DNA of 64,000 bases from Alkalicoccus urumqiensis (GCF_002993335.1 NZ_PVNS01000007.1:124001-188000), one strand, 5' to 3'; counted from the stretch's first letter, positions 36,001 through 44,914 are shown. Numbers and translations: made by a program. Notes: generated by a model from the letters alone, not told the origin.

Positions 36001-36251
36001 GCCGCATCAAACGGCGTCTGTGTGCGGAAAAGAAGCTCTGTTTTAATAGCTTCAAACTCTTTATCCGTCAGCAGCGTGTCGCCGAGTTCGGACAGGTTGT
36101 TTTGCGTAATTTTTTGTCGAAGGTTCTGCCAGAGGTCGGCTTCAGATTTCAGATCAGCACGGAAAGTCCACTGGTTGTGGCCCTCCCCCAGCACCTCGAT
36201 CAAATGGGATTCAATTTCCGCTTCCGAACGGTGCGATCGGCTCTGTAACAT
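33090..36251 (-). CDS. hsdR: Type I restriction enzyme, R subunit
   Basis: 1,053 residues. An N-terminal PD-(D/E)xK nuclease (FDVTLLINGLP, IVQIELKK) is followed by a superfamily 2 helicase motor: Walker A WHATGSGKT, DECH box FIVDECHRALG, motif III FTGTP, and motif VI-like IQAFSRTNRT. The C-terminal helical region binds the methylase core. It translocates DNA and cleaves unmodified phage DNA when held by HsdM-HsdS. ATG follows AGGAGGT. It is the last gene of hsdM-hsdS-hsdR, 9 bp after hsdS. Length and motifs are complete, so it should be active. Confidence 0.95.
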   Translation of the reverse strand: MLQSRSHRSEAEIESHLIEVLGEGHNQWTFRADLKSEADLWQNLRQKITQNNLSELGDTLLTDKEFEAIKTELLFRTQTPFDAAKWLKGENGIARITIEREDSSLGSVSLVLYSNQDIGGGISSYEVVNQIAKKSDRSEGRDRRFDVTLLINGLPIVQIELKKVTAKDGVYQAFHQVKKYAEEGMFRNNIFSTLQLFVVSNESTTRYFANAMPKNMHRKLMFSWRTKDNKKVENLYEFCKQALNIPDAHRLIANYTIVSEDQDNKALMVLQPYQIHAIEALFTSANKHQSGYVWHATGSGKTLTSFVSTKLLAKKSGIDRTIMLVDRKDLDNQTTSEFTKFASEFNTGISSGNTPANSLIVGTGSSKELSKTLLADANSNVVIITTRQKLDSALKYAKQSEEKKGTNRYEKLMGQHIVFIVDECHRALGAENMEEIKSFFPNSTWFGFTGTPIFEENKKQAKGQLARTTFDQYGDVLHTYTIKNALEDGSVLGFQVEHETTIDPTSLDNMIYHKLQQTEGKSSPAAINKRIDNMTGVEKEKYIESSMYEEDEHIDKVIRKILQPDNAYTKFDFKNGKPTKSAILTTSSIDMAKRYYKAMKRMTGQDSWMEREFSDRPIREGRTIDDPDFPRIAITYSLDENTEDAKDQQEEMQGIIDEYNDYYHTSWSLRDMERYNGDINNRLARKRAEFQQHGRQIDLVIVVDRLLTGFDAPTIQTLFVDRNLEYAGLIQAFSRTNRTYPEKTKGLIVTYRKPYTMEQHVADATKLYSEVKEESGLIYPSYDEAKKRFKKAHQQFAAILEEKGDVSDQSPVETRVDYVKAFQELNNSYEALVTYDNYNTDIYDSGDLQGQVDILKEEVGVYETVKGSLIDLDSGENDGEEPEFTGLSFYSDANTKLYDIDSKYIDQLLGTYEANNPDVREEIEQALQKLNKADLVKEVYRSILNAIDADEIDAAEDIFAVKRRFFTEKKEAIIHAFSTYWHVSINELHASAIQYVIGTDSIPNMKSIIESKDYDAFKAEHPEIKPFSYPQKMKREWQHVLDEQIVPLDDELR

Positions 36252-36260
36252 AGGTACCTC

Positions 36261-37484
36261 CTAAACGAACATTTTCTGTAAGAATCCTCTTTTCGTTTCC
36301 TGTAACAGTTCGAGTTCTTTCTCGTGAGCAGCAATAGAATCATCAAGTTTTTTGAAGAACTCGCCGATTTTTTGTTGTTCTTCAACAATAGGAACTCTAA
36401 ATTTCAGTGTTGAAAAATCACTAAAACTAATACTTTTTCCATCTCGTATACCATAAGTTACTGTTTCTAACCTTTTTATAAAGGAATTGCTAGTAAACAC
36501 AAATTTCCAAAATAAATATGCATGTGAATCTTCATTTTGAAAACCCAATATTGTATAAGCTGGTGAAGTTATACCTTCTATATTAGAATATGCAAATCCG
36601 CCCTGAAAAGATCTTAAATGGATAACAAATTGACCCGGTTGAACACGTTTATAAGTTTTAATAGATTTTTCTTCATACTTTATATCGATGCCTATATCAT
36701 CTCGCAAAATCATACCTTCTTTCTGTGAAGCAGAAAGTACTGGGAGACCAATGTGATTTTTATCAGAAACACTCTTAAAGATAGAATCCGCTTTAATTTC
36801 CTCCCACTCCCCACTAAACCCATCAAACCGAACCTCCGGCACGCGTTCGACATCCTTCGGAAACATTTTCTGCAAAAAGCCTTGTTTTGTTTGTTTAAGT
36901 GTGGTTAATTCTTGCTGATGAAGAGCAATGGTTTCGTCTAGATTCTTTAGAAATTGACCAATTTTTCTCTGCTCATTAATATCAGGTAAACCGATATAAA
37001 AATCACTTAGAGCCTCTTTATTTATTGTACTAATTGTAGCCCCCCAAGCTCTTTCTTTTTCTCTATGAAATAGCTTTTGAATAACCTGGGCAAAATAATA
37101 ATTATCAATATCTACTTTATAGCTCTCGAAAATTAATATTGTTCTATCAAAGAAAGCGGGATATTGTGTTACCGCTACTCTTCCTATACTTTTTTCTATA
37201 CTTCCTTGCAGCGCTACAACAACTTTCCCTTTTTCAACGAACCTACTTTTATGCTCTGCAATTTTACTTATATGCAACTTAGTATCCTTATTTAATTTTA
37301 AATCAAAGCCAATATCAGCAACTTGTACAAAAGGTTGCCCATTTTCTTCATCATACCAATCCGGATTTGTATAGGGTTGTGGGAAAGAACCTCTAATAAA
37401 ATTAGCTACATGTTTCAACTTCTGCTCTTCCCACTCATCACTATAATTATCAAACCTAACTTCTGGCACTCGCTTACTTCCCAC
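36261..37484 (-). CDS. hsdS: Type I restriction-modification specificity subunit
   Basis: 407 residues with two target-recognition domains, each followed by a helical spacer. Internal symmetry is clear: RVPEVRFDNYSDEWEE near the N-terminus recurs as RVPEVRFDGFSGEWEE in mid-protein. KQTKQGFLQKMF recurs as QETKRGFLQKMF at the C-terminus. The two recognition domains are much more AT-rich than the spacers and neighbouring genes, as expected for exchangeable modules. The GTG start lies 11 bp inside the end of hsdM. The DNA sequence recognised cannot be predicted here. Confidence 0.95.
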   Translation of the reverse strand: MGSKRVPEVRFDNYSDEWEEQKLKHVANFIRGSFPQPYTNPDWYDEENGQPFVQVADIGFDLKLNKDTKLHISKIAEHKSRFVEKGKVVVALQGSIEKSIGRVAVTQYPAFFDRTILIFESYKVDIDNYYFAQVIQKLFHREKERAWGATISTINKEALSDFYIGLPDINEQRKIGQFLKNLDETIALHQQELTTLKQTKQGFLQKMFPKDVERVPEVRFDGFSGEWEEIKADSIFKSVSDKNHIGLPVLSASQKEGMILRDDIGIDIKYEEKSIKTYKRVQPGQFVIHLRSFQGGFAYSNIEGITSPAYTILGFQNEDSHAYLFWKFVFTSNSFIKRLETVTYGIRDGKSISFSDFSTLKFRVPIVEEQQKIGEFFKKLDDSIAAHEKELELLQETKRGFLQKMFV

Positions 37485-39069
37485 GATTAAACACCTCTAA
37501 CGCTCCCTGAATCCATTCCGCATCTTCCTCACTGTATTGGAGGGAAGAAATATCCTCAAACAAGCTTTTTTCCAGTGCTTGTTTACTCTGTTGAATTTCT
37601 TTCATTTCTTTGCCAACTGCCTTCATATCCACAGGTTCTTCTTCCTCAAACGTATCCACGTATCTTGGAATATTTAAGTTATAGTCGTTCTCCTTGATTT
37701 CCTCAAACATCGCAAGATGCGCGTACTTATCGACATTTTCACGTTTATTGTACGTAGCGACGATTTTCTTTATATTCTCTTTCGATAACTTATTCTGGTT
37801 CTTCCCCTTGATAAATTCCCGACTGGCATCGATAAACAGGACATCACGTGTGCTTCGGTTCTTCTTCAAAATCAAAACAGTGGTTGGAATTGATGTCCCA
37901 AAGAATAGGTTTGGTGGCATGCCTATGACTGCATAAATGCTACCATCTTCCAATAGCTTTTTACGGATTACGCCTTCTGCGGCTCCTCTGAACAGAATCC
38001 CGTGCGGCAGAACAATGGCCATCGTGCCGGTTTCTTTTAAATGATAATAGCCGTGAAGCACAAAGGCAAAGTCTGCTTTCGACTTTGGAGCCAGTTTCCC
38101 GTAGCGGTTAAACCGTGAGTCATCGAGGAACGTATCGTCCGCCGACCATTTCGCGGAGTAAGGCGGATTCATAACGACAGAATCAAACGTATACGGCTCA
38201 TCCGTTGGCCAGTCTTTGTTCAATGTATCTCCGTTACGCACACGCATTTCTTCCGGATCCACACCGTGCAGGATCAGGTTCATTTTCGCGAGGTTAAACG
38301 TCGTTGTATTCAGCTCCTGGCCGTGGTACTTTACCTTGTCCGGGTGATGAAGATAGTTCCTCACATTCAGCATCAAGGACCCGGATCCCATTGTCGGGTC
38401 AAACACACTGAACCACTTCTTGTCTTCCTGACCAATCGCCACGATCTGCGACATCATGTCGGATACCATGTGCGGCGTGTAGAATTCCCCCGCCTTTTTT
38501 CCGGCTTCCGAGGCAAACTCGCCGATTAGGTACTCGTACGCGTCTCCAATGACATCTCCTTCATAGCCAATGAGGTCAACATCATTCAGCTTCTTTAATA
38601 CATCCGTTACGGTCACATTGCGCTGCTGATCATCAGAACCGAGCTTTTTCGACTGCAGGTCCACATCATCAAATAAGCCATTAAATGCATCATACTTGGT
38701 GGAAAGCTGAATAAATGCTTTGTTCAAATCATTCAGCTGAAAAATATTCTGCTTCGCCTGCTCGGCAAGTACGTTAAACAAATATCGTGGCTCGATATCA
38801 TACCCTAGTGTGTCAACGACCGTGGCAATCAAATCTTCTTTCGTATCGTCGTCCGCAAGCAGATCCTCATATAATTTCGTCTGTTTCTCCGGTGTGCCGT
38901 ATGTATCCATATCTTCGTCCGCCAGTTCCACTACTTTAAGAAGAAGCTTGTCGGACAAATATTTATAGAAGATTAACCCCAGCAGGTAGTTTTTATACTC
39001 CGAGGCATCCATCTTACTGCGGAGGTTGTCCGCGGCGCTGAATAATTTTTGATTCAATTCTGCTCCCAT
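37474..39069 (-). CDS. hsdM: Type I restriction-modification system, N6-adenine methylase subunit
   Basis: 531 residues. An N-terminal HsdM helical domain (ELNQKLFSAADNLR) is followed by an N6-adenine methylase domain with motif I DPTMGSGSLMLN (about residue 230) and catalytic motif IV NPPYSAKW (about 305). It methylates host DNA at the site chosen by HsdS and forms the core of the restriction complex. I prefer ATG 39069, downstream of CAGGAG; 39099 gives ten extra residues without a site. It overlaps hsdS by 11 bp. The order M-S-R with tight coupling marks one operon. Confidence 0.95.
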   Translation of the reverse strand: MGAELNQKLFSAADNLRSKMDASEYKNYLLGLIFYKYLSDKLLLKVVELADEDMDTYGTPEKQTKLYEDLLADDDTKEDLIATVVDTLGYDIEPRYLFNVLAEQAKQNIFQLNDLNKAFIQLSTKYDAFNGLFDDVDLQSKKLGSDDQQRNVTVTDVLKKLNDVDLIGYEGDVIGDAYEYLIGEFASEAGKKAGEFYTPHMVSDMMSQIVAIGQEDKKWFSVFDPTMGSGSLMLNVRNYLHHPDKVKYHGQELNTTTFNLAKMNLILHGVDPEEMRVRNGDTLNKDWPTDEPYTFDSVVMNPPYSAKWSADDTFLDDSRFNRYGKLAPKSKADFAFVLHGYYHLKETGTMAIVLPHGILFRGAAEGVIRKKLLEDGSIYAVIGMPPNLFFGTSIPTTVLILKKNRSTRDVLFIDASREFIKGKNQNKLSKENIKKIVATYNKRENVDKYAHLAMFEEIKENDYNLNIPRYVDTFEEEEPVDMKAVGKEMKEIQQSKQALEKSLFEDISSLQYSEEDAEWIQGALEVFNRGK

Positions 39070-39254
39070 GTCTATTCCACTCCTGTTACTTCTATTCATT
39101 TAACGAAAAACAGCTTTACTGCTGTTTTCGAAAGGATATGTGTCCCTACTTTCATTCTATCAGATTCTTCCCCGCGGCTCCGAATATTTCTAGTCACTGA
39201 GCTTGGAGGAATGCTGAATTTCTTAATCGGCTTTTAGTAAGGTTCACTTAACAT

Positions 39255-39319
39255 AAAAAACACTCTCCTTCTGAAGACAGGTACACTTTACTACCTGCCT
39301 CCATTAAGAGAGTGTTTTT
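39255..39319 (-). terminator. Terminator of the giant flagellin gene
   Basis: AAAAACACTCTC (39256-39267) pairs with GAGAGTGTTTTT (39308-39319), with a smaller CAGGTA/TACCTG hairpin inside. The right arm abuts the stop codon. Confidence 0.8.
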
Positions 39320-42300
39320 CTAGTTCTCCAACAAACTCAATATCCTCCCGGCGCTCTGGTTGGACTGGGCGATGATGGACTGGCCGGCCTGCTGGATGAC
39401 GGAGGCTTTGACCTGGTTCATCATCTGTTCGGCGATGTCGGCATCGCGGATGCGGGATTCGGCTGCGGCGGTCGTTTCTGCTGTTGTTTCCGCCACTTCC
39501 TGCATCGCCTCCATCCGGTTCTGCATCGCGCCGAGCGTGGAGCGGTGGCCGCTTACTTCCTGCAGCACTTCATCGATAACGGTAAGCGTCTGCCCGGCGG
39601 ATTCGTGGCAGTCTACGCAGAACTGGTTCGACAGGCGGAGCAGGTCGTTAAACGACGGGATTTCCAGGTCGACCGACTGACCGGAGGAACCTCCGACCTG
39701 ATACGTGAAGTCGTTACTTTCAAAACCGGGAACGTGACGGATCCGGTAATCCACTTCGATCTCATAGCTTCGTTCCTCCAGCAGCAGATCCCGGTCATGA
39801 AGCGCAATTTTATCGCCGCTGAGTTCGAATTCCTCCCATGCGAGCGGTTCGCCGTCAATCCGGACAGCGATGGCATCGGGGTCCACTTCCGAATACAATG
39901 CAGAAATGTCGTTTTCCTCGCAGTCAATGCGCATTTCCATCGGGATCGGCGTGACATCGAGCGGCACGTCGGTGGACTGGTGGTAGAACGCTTCGATCGA
40001 CGTGCCCTGTTCGTGGAGCGCCTTCGTCACGTCCGGCCGGCTGTCACCAGTGAGTGTCACGAGCCCGTCTTCATCGACGGAGTAGCCGTCCTCCGCGACC
40101 GCCTCCCCGTTCCATTCCACGCGGTACACGGTCGCCCCCGGCGGCACGCTCGTCTGGATCGCTTTCTCCTCCAGCGTGAACACTTCAAAGTGACCGTAAA
40201 GATCCTCAGCCGTCGGACGGTAGTCGCCGTGGAGTGTCAGGCGCCCGTTTTCCGGATCGAGCGTAAAGCCATGTTCCGCACTGTAGGGCACTTCCTCCCC
40301 TTTATACAGCACCTGCGCAGACGACGGCCCGTCTCCACCGAACCCGTAATCGAGCGTCTCTTCCGGTACAGCGAAATGGTAAAAGTCATCCTGCCGCTCT
40401 GCGGTGCGGTCCTGATAGACGTACTTCACCCGCACACTGCCATCCTGACCGGCATCCGGACGCGCATCGCCGTAAAGCTCGATCCGGTTGGCCGGCTGGT
40501 TATATGTATAGCCGTTTTCCTCCGACGCGTCGTAATTCACTTCCTGCCCGTCGACGAGCACGCGGAACGTCTCCGGCTCCTCGTCCCCGTATGTTTCCGG
40601 TGTCCTCGGAAGATTCGCATACACGACGTCCCCCATGCTGCCCGTCCGGAGCTCTTCTATATAATGAACTTCATACGTTTCATCCACATCCGGACGCGCA
40701 TCCCCGAACAGATCAATCCGGTTCGTTTCTTCATTATACTGAAAGCCGTTCACCTCATCGTAGGCCACACGTTCGCGCTCCCCGCCGGACAATTTATACA
40801 CAGCGATCGATGACGGATCCGTATCCTCCTCCAGCTTATACTGCGTCGGCGCCTCCCCCAGCGGAATGCCGTACACAAGCTCCGGCTCCGGGTCACTTGC
40901 TTTCTGCATATGATACGTCACTTCCAGTATCCGCTCCTCCGACGCATCCGGACGCGCATCCCCGTGCAGGAGCACCTCGCCCGTACCGGCATCATACGTA
41001 AAGCCGTTTTCTGCATCGTACGCAAGCGGCTCCTCCCCGAGGTAGCGGACCTCCATGCTCTGCGGTCCGTCCTCCCCGAGATTATACGCATACACATCAT
41101 CCGCATTCGGCAGCACATACGAGAACGCCTCATCGTCACGCTTCGCATCCTCAAAATACGCCACATCCACCTCCTGCGACGCCCCCGGACGCGCATCCCC
41201 GTAGAACGTCATCATCCGCGAATCCGCATCCACATACACCCCGCTCTCCCCGTCCGACGGAACATCCGCAAGCAGCGGCTGCACCACACCGTCCACCGTC
41301 ACCTCCATGCTCGGTCCATCCGACCCGTCGACATTGTACACCGCCGCTTTCTGAGGCAGAGCCTGTGTGAAAACGTCCTCTGCTCCATCACTCGTCATAT
41401 AGGAAGCAGCATACGTTACGTCCTCCGCAGCACCGCCGTCCGCAGAAGCCTCTCCATAGAGGGTCACCGTTTTTCCGTCCACGGTATAGCCATCAGTCGT
41501 GTCGCCGTAGGGTAATACCGTCGTGTCGTCCCCAACGGTCTTCGTTAGAACGAGAGACGCATCGTCTTCATTCATCCGGTACAGATCCGGGGAGCGGTCC
41601 AATGTCAGCTCGTAGCGGGAAGACGGTCCGTCGGCCGCTGTTCCTTCGACCACTGCTTCCGGTGCGCTTATCACTCCCGTATCGGTATTCACATCCACAC
41701 GGTTCAGCGCGCCGCTTTCATCCACGAAGGCAAACGCTGTATCGTGCTCGCCGGTCGTCACCGGGGAGAAAGAAGCCAACTGCTCGATCGACGCGTCCGG
41801 TACGGCGTACGTCTCCACAACGTTCCACGAATCATCGGCCTGCTTCTGCTCCAGCGTCAGCGTCCCGGCGTCAGTCGTAAGCCGCATGTTCCCGTCCTCG
41901 CTGAAGGCACCAAACGCCGCGGGATCTGTACCAGCCTCCGCATCGCCGCCTGAAGCAGCGACCTGAAACGCGCCCGTGTCCGCACTACTTTCAAACATGA
42001 TCGTTTCCCCGTCCGCCTGCCACTTCGGGGTTTGATAAACAACCGGCTCCACGCTCTCTTCGGCTGCTGACGTCGCCTGGTAGTTCAAATCACTGCGTGT
42101 CTGATGCGTGGAAATCGTACTGTAGCCTTCCACCCCGGCCTGATAGCTCATCGTCTGCACGGAGTTCAGCTGCCTGACCACGTCCTCTTCCGTCGTTCTC
42201 GTCTCAACGGACACCGTTTTCGACGCCGTACGCTCATCGTACACGTATCCCGCAGGCTCCGTGTTTCCAATCAGCTGCTGCGTATTGAACTCCGTATTGT

Positions 42301-42673
42301 TAATCGTCTCCCGCATGCCGCGGTTCAATTCTTCGATTTCATTCTGAATCTGCGACCGGTCAAACGAATTCAGCGTGTCGTTCGCCGCCTGCGTCGACAG
42401 CTCCCGCATCCGCTGCAGATATTCCGTCACCTCATCCATGCCGCCCTCCGCGGTCTGAATCATCGCCATCCCATCCTGAATATTCCGAGACGCCTGCTCC
42501 GCCCCGCGGATCTGCGCCCGCATCTTTTCACTGATCGCAAGCCCTGCTGCATCATCCGCCGCCCGGCTGATCCGAAGCCCCGACCCAAGCGCACGCGACG
42601 CCTCCTGCACCGCTCCCTGCTGCTTCTTCTGATTCTGCAAAACCCCAAACGGAGCCAACTGTGAAATAATCAT
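39320..42673 (-). CDS. Giant flagellin with GDARPDA-repeat central region
   Basis: 1,117 residues, over twice the usual flagellin length. Residues 1-140 (SGLRISRAADDAAGLAISEKM) and the last 95 (ESRIRDADIAEQMM, ending GRILSLLEN) are standard D0/D1 filament domains. The roughly 850 residues between contain about seven degenerate repeats near 90 residues long, each ending in a motif like LYGDARPDA (variants HGDARPDA, FGDARPDV, HGDYRPTA, TGDSRPDV), probably surface beta domains. A CxxCH motif (C1019-VD-C1022-H) is odd for a flagellin. ATG 42673 follows GGTGGG. A good sigma-D promoter is upstream. Very acidic overall. Confidence 0.9.
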   Translation of the reverse strand: MIISQLAPFGVLQNQKKQQGAVQEASRALGSGLRISRAADDAAGLAISEKMRAQIRGAEQASRNIQDGMAMIQTAEGGMDEVTEYLQRMRELSTQAANDTLNSFDRSQIQNEIEELNRGMRETINNTEFNTQQLIGNTEPAGYVYDERTASKTVSVETRTTEEDVVRQLNSVQTMSYQAGVEGYSTISTHQTRSDLNYQATSAAEESVEPVVYQTPKWQADGETIMFESSADTGAFQVAASGGDAEAGTDPAAFGAFSEDGNMRLTTDAGTLTLEQKQADDSWNVVETYAVPDASIEQLASFSPVTTGEHDTAFAFVDESGALNRVDVNTDTGVISAPEAVVEGTAADGPSSRYELTLDRSPDLYRMNEDDASLVLTKTVGDDTTVLPYGDTTDGYTVDGKTVTLYGEASADGGAAEDVTYAASYMTSDGAEDVFTQALPQKAAVYNVDGSDGPSMEVTVDGVVQPLLADVPSDGESGVYVDADSRMMTFYGDARPGASQEVDVAYFEDAKRDDEAFSYVLPNADDVYAYNLGEDGPQSMEVRYLGEEPLAYDAENGFTYDAGTGEVLLHGDARPDASEERILEVTYHMQKASDPEPELVYGIPLGEAPTQYKLEEDTDPSSIAVYKLSGGERERVAYDEVNGFQYNEETNRIDLFGDARPDVDETYEVHYIEELRTGSMGDVVYANLPRTPETYGDEEPETFRVLVDGQEVNYDASEENGYTYNQPANRIELYGDARPDAGQDGSVRVKYVYQDRTAERQDDFYHFAVPEETLDYGFGGDGPSSAQVLYKGEEVPYSAEHGFTLDPENGRLTLHGDYRPTAEDLYGHFEVFTLEEKAIQTSVPPGATVYRVEWNGEAVAEDGYSVDEDGLVTLTGDSRPDVTKALHEQGTSIEAFYHQSTDVPLDVTPIPMEMRIDCEENDISALYSEVDPDAIAVRIDGEPLAWEEFELSGDKIALHDRDLLLEERSYEIEVDYRIRHVPGFESNDFTYQVGGSSGQSVDLEIPSFNDLLRLSNQFCVDCHESAGQTLTVIDEVLQEVSGHRSTLGAMQNRMEAMQEVAETTAETTAAAESRIRDADIAEQMMNQVKASVIQQAGQSIIAQSNQSAGRILSLLEN

Positions 42674-42717
42674 CGAATAACCCACCACGCATCCTATGTA
42701 ATCTGATCCTATTCTCT

Positions 42718-42744
42718 ATATCGGGACTATCCCCCGGGACTTTA
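42718..42744 (-). promoter_or_regulatory. Sigma-D promoter of the giant flagellin gene
   Basis: Minus strand TAAA, 15 bp, CCCGATAT: one mismatch from consensus in the -10 box. About 45 bp upstream of the ATG. Confidence 0.8.
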
Positions 42745-42819
42745 ACCTCTTCTAGAAAATAATTCAAAATAAATCAGATCCCTTCCAAAAAAGCGGGTAA
42801 AACAACAACTAAAACACAA

Positions 42820-42848
42820 AGAAAAAAGACCCCAGCCGAAGCTGGAGC
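42820..42848 (-). terminator. Terminator of flagellin 2
   Basis: CCAGC-CGAA-GCTGG hairpin with a T-run on the minus strand. A sister hairpin (CTCAGC-CGAA-GCTGAAG) follows hag. Confidence 0.8.
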
Positions 42849-42865
42849 CTGAAAAGGTAAGAATA

Positions 42866-44275
42866 TTAACCAAGAAGCTGAAGAACCGACTGTGGCTGCT
42901 GGTTCGCCTGCGCAAGCATCGACTGGGACGCCTGTGACAGAATGTTCGCACGCGTCATCTCCATCATTTCCTTCGCCATGTCTACGTCACGGATACGGGA
43001 CTCCGCAGCAGAGAGGTTTTCGGAAGAGTTGTCCAGGTTCGAGATCGTGTGCTCGAGGCGGTTTTGGTTTGCACCAAGCATCGAACGCTCCGCTGAAACT
43101 CTTTCGATCGCATCGTTAATAGTGGTGATTGCTTTGTCGGCAGATGCTTGTGAAGAAATATCAATACCCTCTCCCGAAATTACTATTTCGTCATTTAATG
43201 ATAAAGCATCGTTTGCAGATACTGTTAACAATGAAGAGGATGTATCATTTACATCTACCCAGTTAGTCACTGCTGTTGGATCAGCAGTAGAGGCACCAGC
43301 CCCAGTAAGTGCAGTCGCTCCTAAGGCAACAATATTCCCGTTTGAATCTGTAAGTCCAAGCTCCCAGTCACCACCATAAGTGGCGTTATCGGAGATATCC
43401 GAAACAGTGTACGTTCCAGAGGCCAGTTCAGTTTCTACGGATACTTTAGCAGTTGCTACTGTTCCACTTGATGAAATTTCAATTTCATCTCCAGGCTTTA
43501 CTTTCCCATCAAAAGAAAAGCTATCTTGTTCAGTCGCGGCATAAGCGTACCATGACTCACCGCCATCTTCACTAGTAGCAGCCACATTACCATCCGAATC
43601 ATACATAACATGTGTGACATCAGCCGCATCATTCTCAATATTGGCAGAATCCAACGGTGCTCCAGAATAATTGCTCACATCTCCTACAGTATACGTTCCA
43701 TCTGTAAGCGATGCTGAAGTATCCTGCGTTATAGTAACTTCTTGAGTAAACGTAGCTCCATCTGCGCCAGCTACCCCTAAAGCATCAGCACTCATATCAG
43801 CTATGGATAATTTAATATTCTGGTTGCCATTAGCCCCAATATGGAATTTTCCTTCGAAGTCACCTGTTAATAAATTTTGAGTGTTAAATTCCGTTGTTTC
43901 TGCAATTCTTGTAATTTCTGCAGAAAGCTGATCCACTTCCTTCTGAAGCTCTTCACGATCCACTTCGACGTTGGTATCGTTAGCAGACTGAACGGAAAGT
44001 TCACGCATACGCTGAAGGATCGAATGAGTCTCATCCAGCGCGCCTTCTGCTGTTTGAATAAGGGAAATACCATCCTGCGCGTTACGGCTTGCCTGGTCAA
44101 GACCATTGATCTGCGCGCGCATCTTCTCGGAAATTGCAAGGCCTGCTGCGTCGTCGCCCGCGCGGTTAATACGCAGTCCGGAAGAGAGCTTTTCCATCGA
44201 GTTCTGCATCGCGTTCTGGTTGATTCCCATCTGACGGTGCGTGTTCAGTGCTGGAATGTTGTTGTTGATAATCAT
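42866..44275 (-). CDS. Flagellin 2
   Basis: Filament subunit of 469 residues. The N-terminus (MIINNNIPALNTHRQMG, then SSGLRINRAGDDAAGLAISEK) and C-terminus (NILSQASQSMLAQANQQPQS) are nearly the same as in hag. The central 230 residues are diverged and AT-richer than the ends. They share with hag a GTYTVSDIS...NGNIVALGAT pattern. ATG 44275 is 8 bp after GGAGG. It lies directly behind the second csrA, 196 bp downstream, with no terminator seen between, so both probably come from the sigma-D promoter at 44915. Confidence 0.93.
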   Translation of the reverse strand: MIINNNIPALNTHRQMGINQNAMQNSMEKLSSGLRINRAGDDAAGLAISEKMRAQINGLDQASRNAQDGISLIQTAEGALDETHSILQRMRELSVQSANDTNVEVDREELQKEVDQLSAEITRIAETTEFNTQNLLTGDFEGKFHIGANGNQNIKLSIADMSADALGVAGADGATFTQEVTITQDTSASLTDGTYTVGDVSNYSGAPLDSANIENDAADVTHVMYDSDGNVAATSEDGGESWYAYAATEQDSFSFDGKVKPGDEIEISSSGTVATAKVSVETELASGTYTVSDISDNATYGGDWELGLTDSNGNIVALGATALTGAGASTADPTAVTNWVDVNDTSSSLLTVSANDALSLNDEIVISGEGIDISSQASADKAITTINDAIERVSAERSMLGANQNRLEHTISNLDNSSENLSAAESRIRDVDMAKEMMEMTRANILSQASQSMLAQANQQPQSVLQLLG

Positions 44276-44471
44276 AAGTAAAACCTCCATGTTGGTTGAG
44301 GCACATCCGTGTGCGCTCGTAATTTAGTTTCGCAAAAACAAAGGGACGGTGGACGTGTACTGCTCGATACAGGCATCACCTCCTGTATGGAATAAAAAAG
44401 GACGAGCAGAAAATAAGAGACAGTCACGCTGTCTTCCTATTCTCCACTCGTCCTTGAATGGTGATTAACTA

Positions 44472-44708
44472 TTATGCAGTTGGTTCTGATTTCCCTTTAC
44501 CGGCTTTCATTGCTTCAACGCCGGTTTTACCCATATTGCTTGGCGTCACAAGCTTTTGCTCCTCCAAGACTTCCCCGCGGACAATCGGTACGTGCGGCGG
44601 GGCGTCGATGGCCAGACGCAGCTGTCCTTTTTTGTTCTTCAGGACCTTCACCTGAATCTCATTGTTAATTACCACATACTCTCCCGGTTCTCTTCCCAGT
44701 ACTAACAT
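44472..44708 (-). CDS. csrA: Second, diverged CsrA paralogue
   Basis: 78 residues, the same length as canonical CsrA at 48302 but strongly diverged. It keeps MLVL at the start, a core of five beta strands, and the arginine after the AP motif (APPHVPIVRGEV versus [12 protein letters not shown]) that corresponds to the RNA-contacting Arg44. It loses the SRK of MLVLSRK (here GRE) and has a long basic C-tail (KAGKGKSEPTA). CsrA binds GGA hairpins in mRNA leaders and represses translation, in Bacillus that of hag. ATG 44708 follows AGGAGGAG. Co-transcription with flagellin 2 suggests dedicated control of that filament, which is inference. Confidence 0.85.
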   Translation of the reverse strand: MLVLGREPGEYVVINNEIQVKVLKNKKGQLRLAIDAPPHVPIVRGEVLEEQKLVTPSNMGKTGVEAMKAGKGKSEPTA

Positions 44709-44914
44709 GCGTATCACTCCTCCTGAGTAATGAAAATGAGACACAAAAAAGATGAGTAAACAGGCTAATACCAAATGAACATCGTCGTGCATCCATAAGT
44801 ACATAAACCGGCTCACTCATCCTTGAATGATCCCTGTTATGACAACGCGTCTGTCCCCTTCGTCCTGAAAGGAAACGCATTTTTGTTTTGGGCGCTTTCC
44901 TGTGTCTGTACCTA

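Noticed and set aside
39608-39622. True c-type cytochrome function for the giant flagellin.
   Set aside because: One CxxCH in a protein with complete flagellin ends and no Sec signal is not enough; recorded only as an odd motif.
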